Positions 1-9,700 of a stretch of DNA of 10,245 nucleotides are shown piece after piece; position 1 is the stretch's first letter; every line of letters starts with the position of its first letter. The position numbers were made by a program, and so were the translations under genes. This DNA comes from Prolixibacteraceae bacterium (GTDB lineage: Bacteria > Bacteroidota > Bacteroidia > Bacteroidales > Prolixibacteraceae): the NCBI GenBank assembly GCA_003450125.1, contig DMFR01000438.1:10092-20336 (forward strand), in the 5' to 3' direction. The notes beneath the pieces were generated by a model. That model did no database searches. It worked only from the letters and a program-made list of their open reading frames with translations, and was not told the DNA's origin.

Positions 1-2618
1 GCCATTTTTTCGGATTGGATGAGCTGGGCCTGGGTTGCTTTGAGCTCTGTATAAGCTTTTTCAATTTCTTTTGCCTGGGCTAATTCCCGATCTCTGGTTC
101 GCTCTCTTTCTGTCTCCAACAAACGTCGCCGCTGGAAACGATCGACACCAAAAATTGTGGCAATAAGGATCAAACCATAGAGACAATAGGCCACCCATGT
201 TTTCCAAAATGGTGGCGAAATGCTCAGGTCAAGCGATTTTTCTGTCCAGATACCATTATTACTGTTTATTGCTTTAGCCTGAAAGGTATATTTACCGGGT
301 GGAACATTATAATATGCAGCCTTTCCGTCAGAACCAACCGTATTCCATTCACGGTCATAGTTTAACAATCGGTAAACAATTTTGCTGTTTTCCGGATTTC
401 CGTAATCAATTGTGGAGATATCAAATGAAAAGACATTCTGGTTATGGTGAAGTTGTATTTTCTTTGCTTTTAAAATAGATTCCTGCAAAAGACCTCCGGC
501 AGTGGGTTTAATTGATTTGCCATTAATCCAGAATGCATTCAGAGAGATCGACGGTGGTACAGGATAATAATTTATCTGTTCAGGCAGAAAAGAGAAGAAC
601 CCTTCAGAATCTCCAAAGAATAAATGTCCATCAGTGCTCTTATAGCCGGTTTGATGATACAGGTTTTTTCCATTGACCCCGTTTTTCTTTCCGTAAATAG
701 TAATTTTGTCACGCGACTGGTTGAGCTTGATTATTCCCAATGAAGAGGCAAACCAAATATTGTCCATATGATCAGAAACAATTCCCCAGGCATTTGGAAT
801 CTGAAATCCGACCGTATTTTCATTTAATAATTTGAATTTATCGGACGTTAAGTCATACTGAAAAATTCCACTTGTAGTGCCAACCCATATCACTGCTTTG
901 GAATCTTCAAAAATCACATAGATATTTTTATCAACCAGGTAATGTTTAAACTTACCGGTATGTCTGTCCAACAGTTGTATTCCGCCACCATTCCAGGTTC
1001 CTATCCAAAAATTATTCCGGGTATCTTCCAAAAAACTGGTTGTGCCTTTTTTGCTGATACTGCTTGTATCTTTTGGATTATTCACATAGTGTCTAAATTG
1101 ACCCGTTTTAATATCCAGAACATCACATCCATCAGTCGTTCCAACCCAGAGATTTGATTCCCGATCCAAATAGACTGTTACCACATTATCAGAAATTAAA
1201 CTTTGACTATTTTTCGGATCATGCATAAAGCGGGTGAACTTTTTAGTGTTTTTATTCATCCGATTGACACCTCCGCCCCACATACCTACCCAGAAATCGC
1301 CACCTGGGTCTTTAATCAACTGAGACACATTGTTGAAACTCAGACTTGTCTTGTCGAGCGGATCGTTTTTATATTGATGTATGATTCCGGAGCGGAGATT
1401 TTTGCTTAATATTCCCTGCTCAACTGTTCCTATCCAAAGCGTGGATGTTGAATCCTCATAAAAACAATTTACAGGTGGAGCCTTAAAGTGAGGAATGATA
1501 TTCTCATATGGATCAACGCGATATAGATTCTTTTCCTGTGTACTCATCCAGATCACACCATCTTTTGAAACATAGGCACACCAACCACTTTTATCTTTAA
1601 GTCCTGATGGCTTGTTTTCGTCATAGAAACGTCTCAAGGTTTGTTTTGTCGGTTCATACTTAAGAATGCCTTGTGAATAAGTTCCAATCCAGATTGCTCC
1701 AAGTCCATCTTCAGTAATAAAAGTGATGTGGTCAGATTTATCTCCATATGTAACAGGCGGGCGGCTCAATTGATCCGGCTTTTGGGGATCATAAGGATGC
1801 CGGATAAACGTCCCTTTTACACGGTTCATGGTGAGCAACCCATCAGTACCGGCAACGCCTATCCAGAAATTTCCCCTGCTGTCTTCAAAAATTGCTCTTA
1901 CTTTATTATTGATAATGCTTTGCGAATCTTTCGGATCATTCATGAATCGGGTAAACTTTCCGGTTTTCCGGTTAAAACGATTAAGACCGCCATTCGTATT
2001 ATTTTTAAATGGATTTCCTGTTCCAATCCATAGCGTTCCCTGATGATCCTCATAAATTGCTCTGATTTTATTGCAGCTGAGGCTCGCCGGATCACTCTCG
2101 GATTGAGTATAATGGGTGAATGTACCTGCTTTTTGATCCAAAAGATCAAGTCCTCCATAGGTTCCCACCCAAATATTTCCCAGTTGATCCATCAATACTG
2201 ATGTAACAGAATCGTTACTCAGACTGAAAGGATCATTTTTATTGTGCCGGAAATGAGTGAAAGTTCCCGATTCAGGATCGAAGCGGTCCAGACCTGTTCC
2301 ATAAAATCCAATCCAAATTATTCCTGTGGAATCAGCAAACAAGTGTTCCGGATAGTCTCCGCCTAGTGAATTTTGATTTTTAGGATCATTTTTATAACTC
2401 GTCATCCTCGAACCATCGTACCGGATAATAATACCGTTATCCTGATCGGAAAACCAGATATAGCTTTGCGGATCCTGAGTGATGCTGTTGATTTTGCCGA
2501 GCGATATCCCATCGTTCCCTAAAATGGGGTTGAAGGATACTTGCGGAATTTGGGCTTGACTACCTATAAAAAGGAAGAAAATAAAAATAAAAATGAGCGA
2601 AGGGGAAAGACTTTTCAT
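1..2618 (-). CDS. Propeller-headed (Reg_prop/Y_Y_Y) sensor histidine kinase, C-terminus cut by window edge
   Basis: The frame is open from ATG at 2618 to the window edge (872 codons) with no stop, so the 3' end is missing. An in-frame TGA lies 24 bp upstream of the ATG and fixes this as the most upstream start. The protein begins with a signal peptide (residues 1-22; hydrophobic core, then GSQA before QIPQ). Residues ~30-700 hold about 14 Reg_prop blades with motifs such as NIWVGTYGG, TLWIGT and NFWIGTWNGG, enough for two seven-bladed propellers. A Y_Y_Y immunoglobulin-like domain (~735-800; NYDREWN, VPPGKYTFQAKA) precedes one membrane helix (~806-825) and a coiled coil. It ends in ELKATQAQLIQSEKM, identical to the segment leading into the H box of the neighbouring kinase, so a HisKA/HATPase core almost certainly follows off the edge. 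In this family the propeller and Y_Y_Y sense a ligand in the periplasm. Whether a receiver or AraC domain follows cannot be seen. Confidence 0.93.
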   Translation of the reverse strand, partial: MKSLSPSLIFIFIFFLFIGSQAQIPQVSFNPILGNDGISLGKINSITQDPQSYIWFSDQDNGIIIRYDGSRMTSYKNDPKNQNSLGGDYPEHLFADSTGIIWIGFYGTGLDRFDPESGTFTHFRHNKNDPFSLSNDSVTSVLMDQLGNIWVGTYGGLDLLDQKAGTFTHYTQSESDPASLSCNKIRAIYEDHQGTLWIGTGNPFKNNTNGGLNRFNRKTGKFTRFMNDPKDSQSIINNKVRAIFEDSRGNFWIGVAGTDGLLTMNRVKGTFIRHPYDPQKPDQLSRPPVTYGDKSDHITFITEDGLGAIWIGTYSQGILKYEPTKQTLRRFYDENKPSGLKDKSGWCAYVSKDGVIWMSTQEKNLYRVDPYENIIPHFKAPPVNCFYEDSTSTLWIGTVEQGILSKNLRSGIIHQYKNDPLDKTSLSFNNVSQLIKDPGGDFWVGMWGGGVNRMNKNTKKFTRFMHDPKNSQSLISDNVVTVYLDRESNLWVGTTDGCDVLDIKTGQFRHYVNNPKDTSSISKKGTTSFLEDTRNNFWIGTWNGGGIQLLDRHTGKFKHYLVDKNIYVIFEDSKAVIWVGTTSGIFQYDLTSDKFKLLNENTVGFQIPNAWGIVSDHMDNIWFASSLGIIKLNQSRDKITIYGKKNGVNGKNLYHQTGYKSTDGHLFFGDSEGFFSFLPEQINYYPVPPSISLNAFWINGKSIKPTAGGLLQESILKAKKIQLHHNQNVFSFDISTIDYGNPENSKIVYRLLNYDREWNTVGSDGKAAYYNVPPGKYTFQAKAINSNNGIWTEKSLDLSISPPFWKTWVAYCLYGLILIATIFGVDRFQRRRLLETERERTRDRELAQAKEIEKAYTELKATQAQLIQSEKM

Positions 2619-2652
2619 AGCACACCTGTTATGTATTGTTCATTGTTATTTT

Positions 2653-3441
2653 TTAAATTGGTATATCAATTACAAACTCAGCGCCTACCCCTTCCTTGGT
2701 CTCCACTTTCAACTCTCCTCCATGTGCTTTCACAATGTCATAGCTCATCGATAATCCCAATCCTGTTCCCTCTCCTGTTGGCTTGGTGGTAAAGAAAGGT
2801 TGAAAGATTTTATCCATTACTTTTTGTGGAATACCGTTGCCGTTGTCTTTGACTGAAATCAAAACCATATCCCCAATCTTTTTTGTACTCACTGAAACAG
2901 TGGGTTCATATCCATTCAACTGCTGCTTCTTTTTTTCTGTCACTGCATAAAAAGCATTGGTAATTAAATTAAGAATGACCCTGCCTATATCCTGGGGTAT
3001 GACATTGATGCTTCCTATGGATTGGTCAAAATCTGTTTTCATGGTAGCATTGAATGATTTGTCCTTTGCCCGCAATCCATGATAGGCCAGTCGGAAATAC
3101 TCATCAGCCAGTTTATTGATATCCGTTGGTTCTTTCACTCCACTGCTTGTGCGGCTGTGTTGCAGCATCCCTTTTACAATTCCATCGGCACGTTTGCCAT
3201 GATGAAGTATTTTTTCAAGGTTTTGTTTGATATCCGAGGCGATGGCTTTTGCTTCTTCAATTTCCCCTTTGTCCAATTCCTCATTCATCTCCTCTATTAG
3301 ATCATTGCTTACTTCCGAAAAGTTATTCACGAAGTTCAAAGGGTTTTGTATCTCATGGGCTATGCCTGCGGTGAGTTCACCCAAGGAAGCCATTTTTTCG
3401 GATTGGATGAGTTGGGCTTGGGTGGCTTTCAATTCTGTTAA
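2653..3441 (-). repeat. Duplicated histidine-kinase core, copy B
   Basis: This 789-bp segment (262 codons plus stop) encodes the DHp and ATPase domains of the TPR kinase. It aligns without any indel to 4637-5425 in the preceding gene. By hand count 217 of 262 residues match, and long runs match at DNA level, for example around 2700-2780 against 4680-4760. It is a direct repeat in coding sequence, best explained by domain duplication or shuffling, or by gene conversion. Confidence 0.85.
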
Positions 3442-4626
3442 AGCATTTTCGACATTAGCCTTTTGCTGTTCAGTTTCCTGCTTTTGCTTTTCCAGGAGGT
3501 TAAAAGCTCTTTGTTTAAACCGGTTTTTTCGCCATAGCATAACTCCGATAATCAGTAAAACAGCCATAGCAAATAATAGCATAGCTATTTTTATCTGATT
3601 CCTATATTTTATTTGTGAAGCTTCTAAGTCCCGCTGTTTAGCCTGTTCCTCGAAAGTTATTTTTTGTATTTGTTCTATTTTTTCCTGGCTGAATAAGCTA
3701 TCCTTGGCTGCTATCATTATTTCCTGATATTTAAAAGCGCTATCAATTAAGTTTTTTGATCTATAAATATCTTTTAATTGTGCACTTGCTTCAATTATAT
3801 TTTTATTGAATAATGAACGTTGTCCTATTCGAAGCCCTTTTTTTGCATAAAAAATGGTTGAGTCGGCCATCCCTATTTTATTGTAAACATCAGCAATGCC
3901 AAGAAATGCGTTTATCGAATCCAGAACATCAATTCCCAGATTCAAACCATTTTGGTAATTTTCGAGTGCTTTGGAAAGAAGTCCATTCTTGATATTGAAT
4001 TTAGCCATATAAGAATAAGGCATACTCCACTTCCACTTAGTTTTATTCTTTAATTCTAAATCATAAGTTCTTTGGATGTAAATCAATGCAGAATCAAACA
4101 TCCCCATATTAAAATACGCTTCTCCAACTAATCCTAAATTAAGCTCCTCCCATTTGACGTTATTGATTTTTTCAGAAATGGATCTTGACTGCCTGAAATA
4201 TTGCAGTGCTTTTGGAAAATCGTCGAAAAAATAGTATACTGAACCAACACTCATTAACGCCCCCATCCTGACAATATTATCATCAACTTTTTCGCTGAGC
4301 TTTAAGGCTTTAAATTGTATTTCTAAAGCCTGAGAATAATTCCCCTTTCCAGTAAGAGCCTCACCATTTGCATTTAATAGACGGATATATAATTTTGTGA
4401 GATTAGATTTTTCTGCAAGTTTTAAGCCTTCAACTACATATTTTAAAGTACTGTCAGGAGCGATCCATCTGTAATATTCGCAAATGTTTAGTAGCATTCT
4501 AGCTTTGACAGAGTCTTGCTTAACCGTGTTAAGCTGGAGTTTTAAGCTATCAATTATATGACTATTTTGTACATATCCAGTCCTCCAGAAAAGAACAAAA
4601 AACAAGGTCAATATAAATGTTTTCAT
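2653..4626 (-). CDS. TPR-containing sensor histidine kinase
   Basis: A 657-residue membrane histidine kinase. I chose the ATG at 4626 because it opens a signal peptide (MKTFILTLFFVLFW...) and sits 10 nt after the upstream gene's stop. A GTG at 4674 would add 16 polar residues in front of that signal and overlap the upstream gene by 38 bp. Residues ~45-315 are helical TPR-like repeats (e.g. GKGNYSQALEIQFKALKL and GLLSKALENYQNGLNLG), expected in the periplasm. A membrane helix lies at ~345-365, then a coiled coil. The DHp H box is AGIAHEIQNPL with phosphoacceptor His424; Glu at +1 and Asn at +4 fit the usual kinase/phosphatase motif. The ATPase domain has an N box (~545-562, NLITNAF), G1 DNGNG (594-598), F box IFQPFFTT and G2 GTGLGLS (620-626), so it looks active. 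It has no receiver domain. The kinase core is a near-duplicate of that in the upstream gene. Confidence 0.94.
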   Translation of the reverse strand: MKTFILTLFFVLFWRTGYVQNSHIIDSLKLQLNTVKQDSVKARMLLNICEYYRWIAPDSTLKYVVEGLKLAEKSNLTKLYIRLLNANGEALTGKGNYSQALEIQFKALKLSEKVDDNIVRMGALMSVGSVYYFFDDFPKALQYFRQSRSISEKINNVKWEELNLGLVGEAYFNMGMFDSALIYIQRTYDLELKNKTKWKWSMPYSYMAKFNIKNGLLSKALENYQNGLNLGIDVLDSINAFLGIADVYNKIGMADSTIFYAKKGLRIGQRSLFNKNIIEASAQLKDIYRSKNLIDSAFKYQEIMIAAKDSLFSQEKIEQIQKITFEEQAKQRDLEASQIKYRNQIKIAMLLFAMAVLLIIGVMLWRKNRFKQRAFNLLEKQKQETEQQKANVENALTELKATQAQLIQSEKMASLGELTAGIAHEIQNPLNFVNNFSEVSNDLIEEMNEELDKGEIEEAKAIASDIKQNLEKILHHGKRADGIVKGMLQHSRTSSGVKEPTDINKLADEYFRLAYHGLRAKDKSFNATMKTDFDQSIGSINVIPQDIGRVILNLITNAFYAVTEKKKQQLNGYEPTVSVSTKKIGDMVLISVKDNGNGIPQKVMDKIFQPFFTTKPTGEGTGLGLSMSYDIVKAHGGELKVETKEGVGAEFVIDIPI

Positions 4627-4636
4627 ATCTTTAATC

Positions 4637-5425
4637 TTATACAATAAGTTGTATGATAAATTCTGCTCCTTCACCTTCTTTCGTTTCCACTTTCAACTCT
4701 CCGCCATGTGCTTTCACAATGTCATAACTCATCGATAATCCCAATCCTGTTCCCTGACCGGTTGGCTTGGTGGTAAAAAATGGTTGAAAGATTTTGTCCA
4801 TTACCTTTGGTGAAATGCCGTTGCCATTGTCTTTTACTGAAATCAATACCTTGTCATCCACTTTTTTTGTACAGACCGAAACAGTGGGTTCATATCCATT
4901 TAACTGCTGCTTCTTTTTTTCCTCAACTGCATAAAAGGCATTGGTAATTAAATTAAGAATCACCCTGCCAATATCTTGTGGGATGATATTGATGTTTCCA
5001 ATGCTTTGATCTAAATCCGTTTTCATGGTAACATTAAAGGCTTTGTCTTTGGCTCTCAATCCATGGTAAGCCAGACGGAAATATTCATCCGCCAGCGCAT
5101 TGATATTGGTTGGTTCTTTTACCCCACTGCTGCTGCGGCTGTGTTGCAGCATTCCTTTTACAATACCATCGGCACGTTTGCCATGATGCAATATCTTTTC
5201 TTCATTCTCTATAACATCTTTTACCAGGACTTTTACCTCTTCTAAATTTCCTTTATCAATCTCGACTTTCCTTTCTATTAGCAACTCTTTATTCACTTCT
5301 GAAAAGTTATTGACGAAGTTCAAAGGGTTTTGTATTTCATGGGCAATGCCGGCGGTCAATTCTCCCAATGATGCCATTTTTTCGGATTGGATCAACTGTG
5401 CCTGGGTGGTACGTAATTCGTTGAG
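4637..5425 (-). repeat. Duplicated histidine-kinase core, copy A
   Basis: This is the partner of the 2653-3441 segment. A third copy begins at the left edge: 1-23 equals 3389-3411 exactly, and its first 20 bases also equal 5373-5392. The regions upstream of each copy (the sensor heads) show no similarity to one another. Confidence 0.85.
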
Positions 5426-5983
5426 TGTATGCTCTAATTCCTCTTTTTGCTTGGTAAGTTCAACTGTACGTTCGGCAACCAATCCTTCCAGTTCAACCTT
5501 TCGTATGGCGATGGCCCTGTTCATCTCATCTTCTTTCTGTCTTTTTATCCGTTCTTTTTCTGCTGATTTGATCTGCCTGTATTGGCTAAAAAGGATAGCC
5601 ATCAACCAGATAACAGAAAGCATTGAAGCATTATCAAAATAATTGTTCCACCGGGTATAAAAAACGTTCATTATAACTTCGGTTAAATTACTCAAAAGCG
5701 ACACCAGAACATAGGGTACAAATGCCAGAAAATACATCCGCATAAGACGCATTTCGTTCTGTCTATAAGCAAAAAGAAGGAGTGAAACCAGAAATATATG
5801 CCATATCCACCTCGTGGTATTTGAAGCCGACAGAATTGATTCGGAGATAAACAGGAAGATGGAAAAAAATTTGGCATACCGGAACCATCTTTCCCATTGC
5901 TGATGGTTGTTCGTTTTTGAAAAACGTAATAAACGCTGAGAAATTAATAAGCTAGATAAGAATAAACCAAATGACGGATGCAT
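4637..5983 (-). CDS. Multi-pass membrane sensor histidine kinase
   Basis: A 448-residue kinase starting at ATG 5983; an in-frame TAA 9 bp upstream excludes a longer form. No Shine-Dalgarno is visible and the leader is A/T-rich. The first ~135 residues contain about five hydrophobic segments (near 2-18, 37-52, 59-73, 83-100 and 118-134), a membrane-embedded sensor region I cannot match to a named family. A charged coiled coil (~137-190) links it to the kinase core. The H box AGIAHEIQNPL carries His215. The ATPase domain has the N box NLITNAF, G1 DNGNG (385-389), F box and G2 GTGLGLS (411-417), so all catalytic motifs are present. No receiver or output domain follows. It lies 25 nt after the STAS gene and 10 nt before the TPR kinase, so co-transcription is likely. 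The signal sensed is unknown. Confidence 0.93.
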   Translation of the reverse strand: MHPSFGLFLSSLLISQRLLRFSKTNNHQQWERWFRYAKFFSIFLFISESILSASNTTRWIWHIFLVSLLLFAYRQNEMRLMRMYFLAFVPYVLVSLLSNLTEVIMNVFYTRWNNYFDNASMLSVIWLMAILFSQYRQIKSAEKERIKRQKEDEMNRAIAIRKVELEGLVAERTVELTKQKEELEHTLNELRTTQAQLIQSEKMASLGELTAGIAHEIQNPLNFVNNFSEVNKELLIERKVEIDKGNLEEVKVLVKDVIENEEKILHHGKRADGIVKGMLQHSRSSSGVKEPTNINALADEYFRLAYHGLRAKDKAFNVTMKTDLDQSIGNINIIPQDIGRVILNLITNAFYAVEEKKKQQLNGYEPTVSVCTKKVDDKVLISVKDNGNGISPKVMDKIFQPFFTTKPTGQGTGLGLSMSYDIVKAHGGELKVETKEGEGAEFIIQLIV

Positions 5984-6008
5984 AACGATTTATTTATTTC
6001 GAATTAAA

Positions 6009-6341
6009 TTATTGGATTTCAATAACTTCTTCCTGTGTGTCGAAGATTTTGAATAGATTCGAAAATCCGGATATCCTGAAAATTTCCTGAATAGCCGGTT
6101 GCATATTGCTCAAATAAAGTTTTCCATTGATTGAAATTGCTTTTTTTTGTGCAACCAGAAATACCCTTAATCCGGAACTACTGATGTAATCCATTCCGCT
6201 GCAATTAAAAATCAAATTATTCTCGCCACTGTCAAATAGCAGCTTTACCTCAGCTTCTAAAGCAGAAGAGTTGACTGTATCAATTCTTCCTTTGATTTTT
6301 AGAACGGTAAAATTTCCAGTTTTTTCTTTTTTAATATTCAT
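6009..6341 (-). CDS. STAS-domain anti-sigma factor antagonist-like protein (RsbV/SpoIIAA type)
   Basis: A 110-residue protein that is essentially one STAS domain, the usual size for this family. It opens with a beta-strand pattern (FTVLKIKGRID) and carries the diagnostic ISSSGLRVFL segment at 53-62. By alignment with the MDSSGLGV motif of SpoIIAA, Ser55 is the likely phosphoacceptor; the usual Asp before it is Ser54 here. Family proteins bind a partner serine kinase when unphosphorylated and release it when phosphorylated. The gene starts 1 nt after the stop of the RsbW-like kinase gene (TGA-T-ATG), which suggests translational coupling and that the two proteins are partners. The final target (sigma factor, exporter or kinase) is not shown by the sequence. 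Confidence 0.92.
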   Translation of the reverse strand: MNIKKEKTGNFTVLKIKGRIDTVNSSALEAEVKLLFDSGENNLIFNCSGMDYISSSGLRVFLVAQKKAISINGKLYLSNMQPAIQEIFRISGFSNLFKIFDTQEEVIEIQ

Positions 6342-6342
6342 A

Positions 6343-6762
6343 TCAAATACTTTTGTTTAATGTTAAAATATTTTGATTTTTTTGCCTTGCATACTGCAAG
6401 CTATCCATCATCTGTGATATCAGAAAGATTCCAAGTCCTCCGACAGACCTTTCTTCAGCAGGTAAAGTAATATCTGGTTGTTGCTGTGACAAAGGATTGA
6501 ATGGAATGCCGTTATCCGTAATTTTAATTGTGAGACACTTCATATTAAATGTGATTGAAAGCTTGATTTCATGTTTGTCGTGGTCAGGAAAAGCATAAAA
6601 AATAATGTTGGTAAGCGCTTCTTCAATGGCCAGGTTAATATTCATGGCCAGTGCCTTTGACAACTCCCATTTTTTTGCCAATTCTTCAATTTTCTCAGCC
6701 AATGGAGTCAGTTCTTCCACCTGGTTTTCAATAGCGAAATGCTTAATTTTCCTGTTTCCCAT
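6343..6762 (-). CDS. RsbW/SpoIIAB-like anti-sigma-type serine/threonine kinase (HATPase_c_2)
   Basis: A 139-residue GHKL ATPase of the anti-sigma kinase type. I took the ATG at 6762. An in-frame TTG at 6768 would add two residues, but TTG starts are rare and the ATG is adjacent. Visible motifs are the N box AIEEALTN (Glu48 and Asn52, the Mg/ATP ligands), G1 DNGIPFNP (Asp83) and G2 VGGLGIFLI (~107-115). There is no phosphoacceptor His domain, so it is not a histidine kinase; family members phosphorylate a serine in a STAS partner, here encoded 1 nt downstream. The start lies inside the end of the ABC exporter gene (20 bp overlap), tying the switch pair to the exporter. A classical third partner, a PP2C (RsbU/SpoIIE) phosphatase, is not encoded in the window. 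Confidence 0.91.
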   Translation of the reverse strand: MGNRKIKHFAIENQVEELTPLAEKIEELAKKWELSKALAMNINLAIEEALTNIIFYAFPDHDKHEIKLSITFNMKCLTIKITDNGIPFNPLSQQQPDITLPAEERSVGGLGIFLISQMMDSLQYARQKNQNILTLNKSI

Positions 6763-9700
6763 TTTCAAAGAAACTTTTAATGTTTTTATACTGAATTGAT
6801 ATCCTTAGCATTTTCCGTAGCCAGTTGTAATAAAGGGCTATGTATAGAAATGAACTCATTAACCAAATCATTCCCACGTTAAAAATAAAGGTGTCAATAG
6901 CATAACCAAAAAGGTTTTTTTGTGAAGCCAGAAAATGGGCCCTTCCGTTTGTAAAATCGGGATCTTTGTATATTGGGGCTATTTTTTGCATATACCCATA
7001 AGGTGTTTCGCGGTAAAAGGGTGTAGTTTCAGAGTTAAGCACCAGCACTTCCAGCGATTTGTTATGGAATTTCATTTTTTGATCAGACAGAAACTGATCG
7101 CCTTTTTCTTTATTCAGATGATAGATCAACTGGTCTTTCTCCGATTTGACTTTTTGATATCGTTGATTATGGAAATCCTTTAGTTGGTTAAGGTGTGTTT
7201 TTGTAAGTTCAGCTATGTCGAAATTGAATTTTCCGGGCATCAGGCTCTCTTTAAACTGAAATTCAGGCAGAACTTTTTCATTATCCAGCTTTTCGATTTC
7301 ATTTTTAATGATCTGCAGTTTTCGTGAACTTTTATCATCCCCCGAGTACTCGGGGTTAAGTCTTGTTAATCCATCTACTAGGTCAACCTGTCCGATCAAT
7401 TCAGTTGTCAGTATTTCTGAACGAAAGCGGGCTTGTGCCATTTCTTTTTCCAACTCAAAAAAGTGGGCCATGTACCTGTTATTTTTAAACTGATTAACGG
7501 CAAGAGCTTCAAAAGCCCAGCGCGAAGCCATTATTTCCCCGGTAATCGGCACCGCATCTTTTTCAACGTTTTTACTTTGTAAATCATCGAACTTTACAAT
7601 GACTCCACAGAGCAGGATTTGCGGTATCAATAACAAAGGAATTAAAATGTAGATGGCTACAACCGAATCGAATGCCGAGGAAATATTTAATCCCAATAGG
7701 TTGGAGAAAACCGATACAGAAAATAGAATAAGCCAGTAAGTAATCATCATATCATGAATACCCAGGATGAGGTTTGCGATCAATACGAAACTGAAGGTTT
7801 GAAATGCTGAAAGTAAAACCAGGAACAGGATTTTTGAATTCAAATAACTGAACCGGCTCAGGTTGAGGAACGATTCCCGCTTTAATATTTTACGGTCTTT
7901 AATAATTTCTTCGGCACTGACGCTCATTCCCATAAACAATACCACTACAATTGACATGAAAAGGTAGGAGATTAAACTTTTATTTTCGAAAAATATATAC
8001 TTATCTGTCTCCGAGAAATGGGTAAAATAGGCTACAATAACAGCCAATATGGGGGCTTCCAGCAGGTTTATGAATAGGTATGGGTGGTCAGTGAATTTTA
8101 TCCGTAAGTTTCTTTCAAAGAATATCCTGAACTGTTTTGACCATCCGGGTTTTTTTGAATCCGTTGGGGGTAACCCGGCTGCTGAACCTGGAATTTGCTC
8201 TTTTTTTACCTTTGTATTTTTTAAGTACTGGTCATACCAATACTCAGGTGTAAATCTACGTTCGGGAAGAAAGTTTCCTGAATTATCTATTTTTTTTGTT
8301 TCTACAATTTCAAGTACCTGCTCCGGGTTTACATTTCCACAAGTCACACACTCGCTATTTCGGGCATTAACATGATTAACCTCTGTTTTGAAATAAATGA
8401 TGGCATCAAGCGGATTACCTGTGTAAATAATTCGGCCTCCTGAATCCATCACCCACAGCTTGTCGAACAGTTTAAATATGACTGATGATGGTTGGTGAAT
8501 ATTTACAATGATTAGTTTGCCTTTGCGGGCTTGCTGCTTTAAGAGTAGCATTACTTTTTCAGAATCGGTGGAAGATAACCCTGAGGTGGGTTCATCGACA
8601 AAGAGAATAGCTGGTTCTCTTATCAGTTCAAGCGCTACGTTCAGCCTTTTTCGCTGTCCCCCGCTGATAATCTTATTGATGGGGCTGCCAACATTTAATT
8701 CCTTCAATGAAGAAAGCTCAAGTTCATGCAAAACCCTTTCCACTTTCTGCTCAATGGCTGAACGGGGAAGATGATCGAAGCAAAGAGAGGCACTAAAATA
8801 AAGATTTTCCCAAACTGTCAGGTCTTCAAACAAAAGATCATCCTGCGGCACATAACCAATTAATCCCTCTATATCCTGTTTTTGTTCATAAATATCAAAT
8901 TGATTGATTCTTACTTTTCCGTGATTTACCGGTATGTTTCCATTCAGGATATTGAGTAAAGTGGATTTTCCCACACCACTTCCGCCCATAATGGCAATCA
9001 ACTGGCCCGATTTTTCAGAGAAGGAAAACCTATGTAAACCGTTGTCGCTTTTTTTGAATTTATATTCAATTTTTTCACCTGAAAAAACAAATGTGGGGCT
9101 TAGGTCCTGATCAATAAAACCAGCAGCAATATCGGTATAGTAAACAGGTGAAATCCGCGGTCCGCGTATAATACTTCCTTCCCTGAAGGCGTAAAAACGC
9201 CCGGGGATTATAGGATTCCCATCAATAGTCAAGTATTCTTTACCATGAAATATAAAAATATAGTTCCCGATTAATGAACTACGTAAAAAAAGCAGTTCAC
9301 CGTCGATATTCTTTTCATAAATGTGCCTGTATTTATTTTGTACCGGTTTCTCATTGCAATTTATAAGTAAATAATCGGGAGTGTTAATCTGATCGGTGGA
9401 AGTGTAATATATAAAAGCAACAAATTTATCAACTTCAGATTTACTGATTTCAAAGACATTTGACAATGTTTCAAAGAGCACTTTTGCTTTCGATTGATTT
9501 CCGCTTTTTACAAGCTCCAGAAACCGTATTAAAACCATTACCTGTTCATCTTTTCTTAGGTAGCTCCTGATGTTTGTACTGATTTTATAAGCCTCCTCGA
9601 CCATATCAACAGGAAAGGCAGGTTCACCGTCAATCCCATATAGTTCGAGCAACTCTTCAAAGAGTTTTAGGTAATCATTATTATCAGAAATGCCAAAATG

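Noticed and set aside
1..2618. Hybrid two-component system (HTCS) with receiver and AraC output
   Set aside because: The propeller and Y_Y_Y head fits, but the kinase lead-in matches the neighbouring kinases, which end after the ATPase domain. The C-terminus is not visible.
4627..4674. Longer start (GTG at 4674) for the TPR kinase
   Set aside because: It would overlap the upstream gene by 38 bp and put 16 polar residues before a clear signal peptide. ATG 4626 is a better fit.
6763..6768. TTG start for the RsbW-like kinase
   Set aside because: It adds only two residues, and an ATG follows at 6762.
942..8774. Plus-strand open frames of 60-123 codons across the window
   Set aside because: All lie opposite well supported minus-strand genes and show no domain or motif of their own. 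The one at 1728-2033, for instance, is antisense to propeller repeats.
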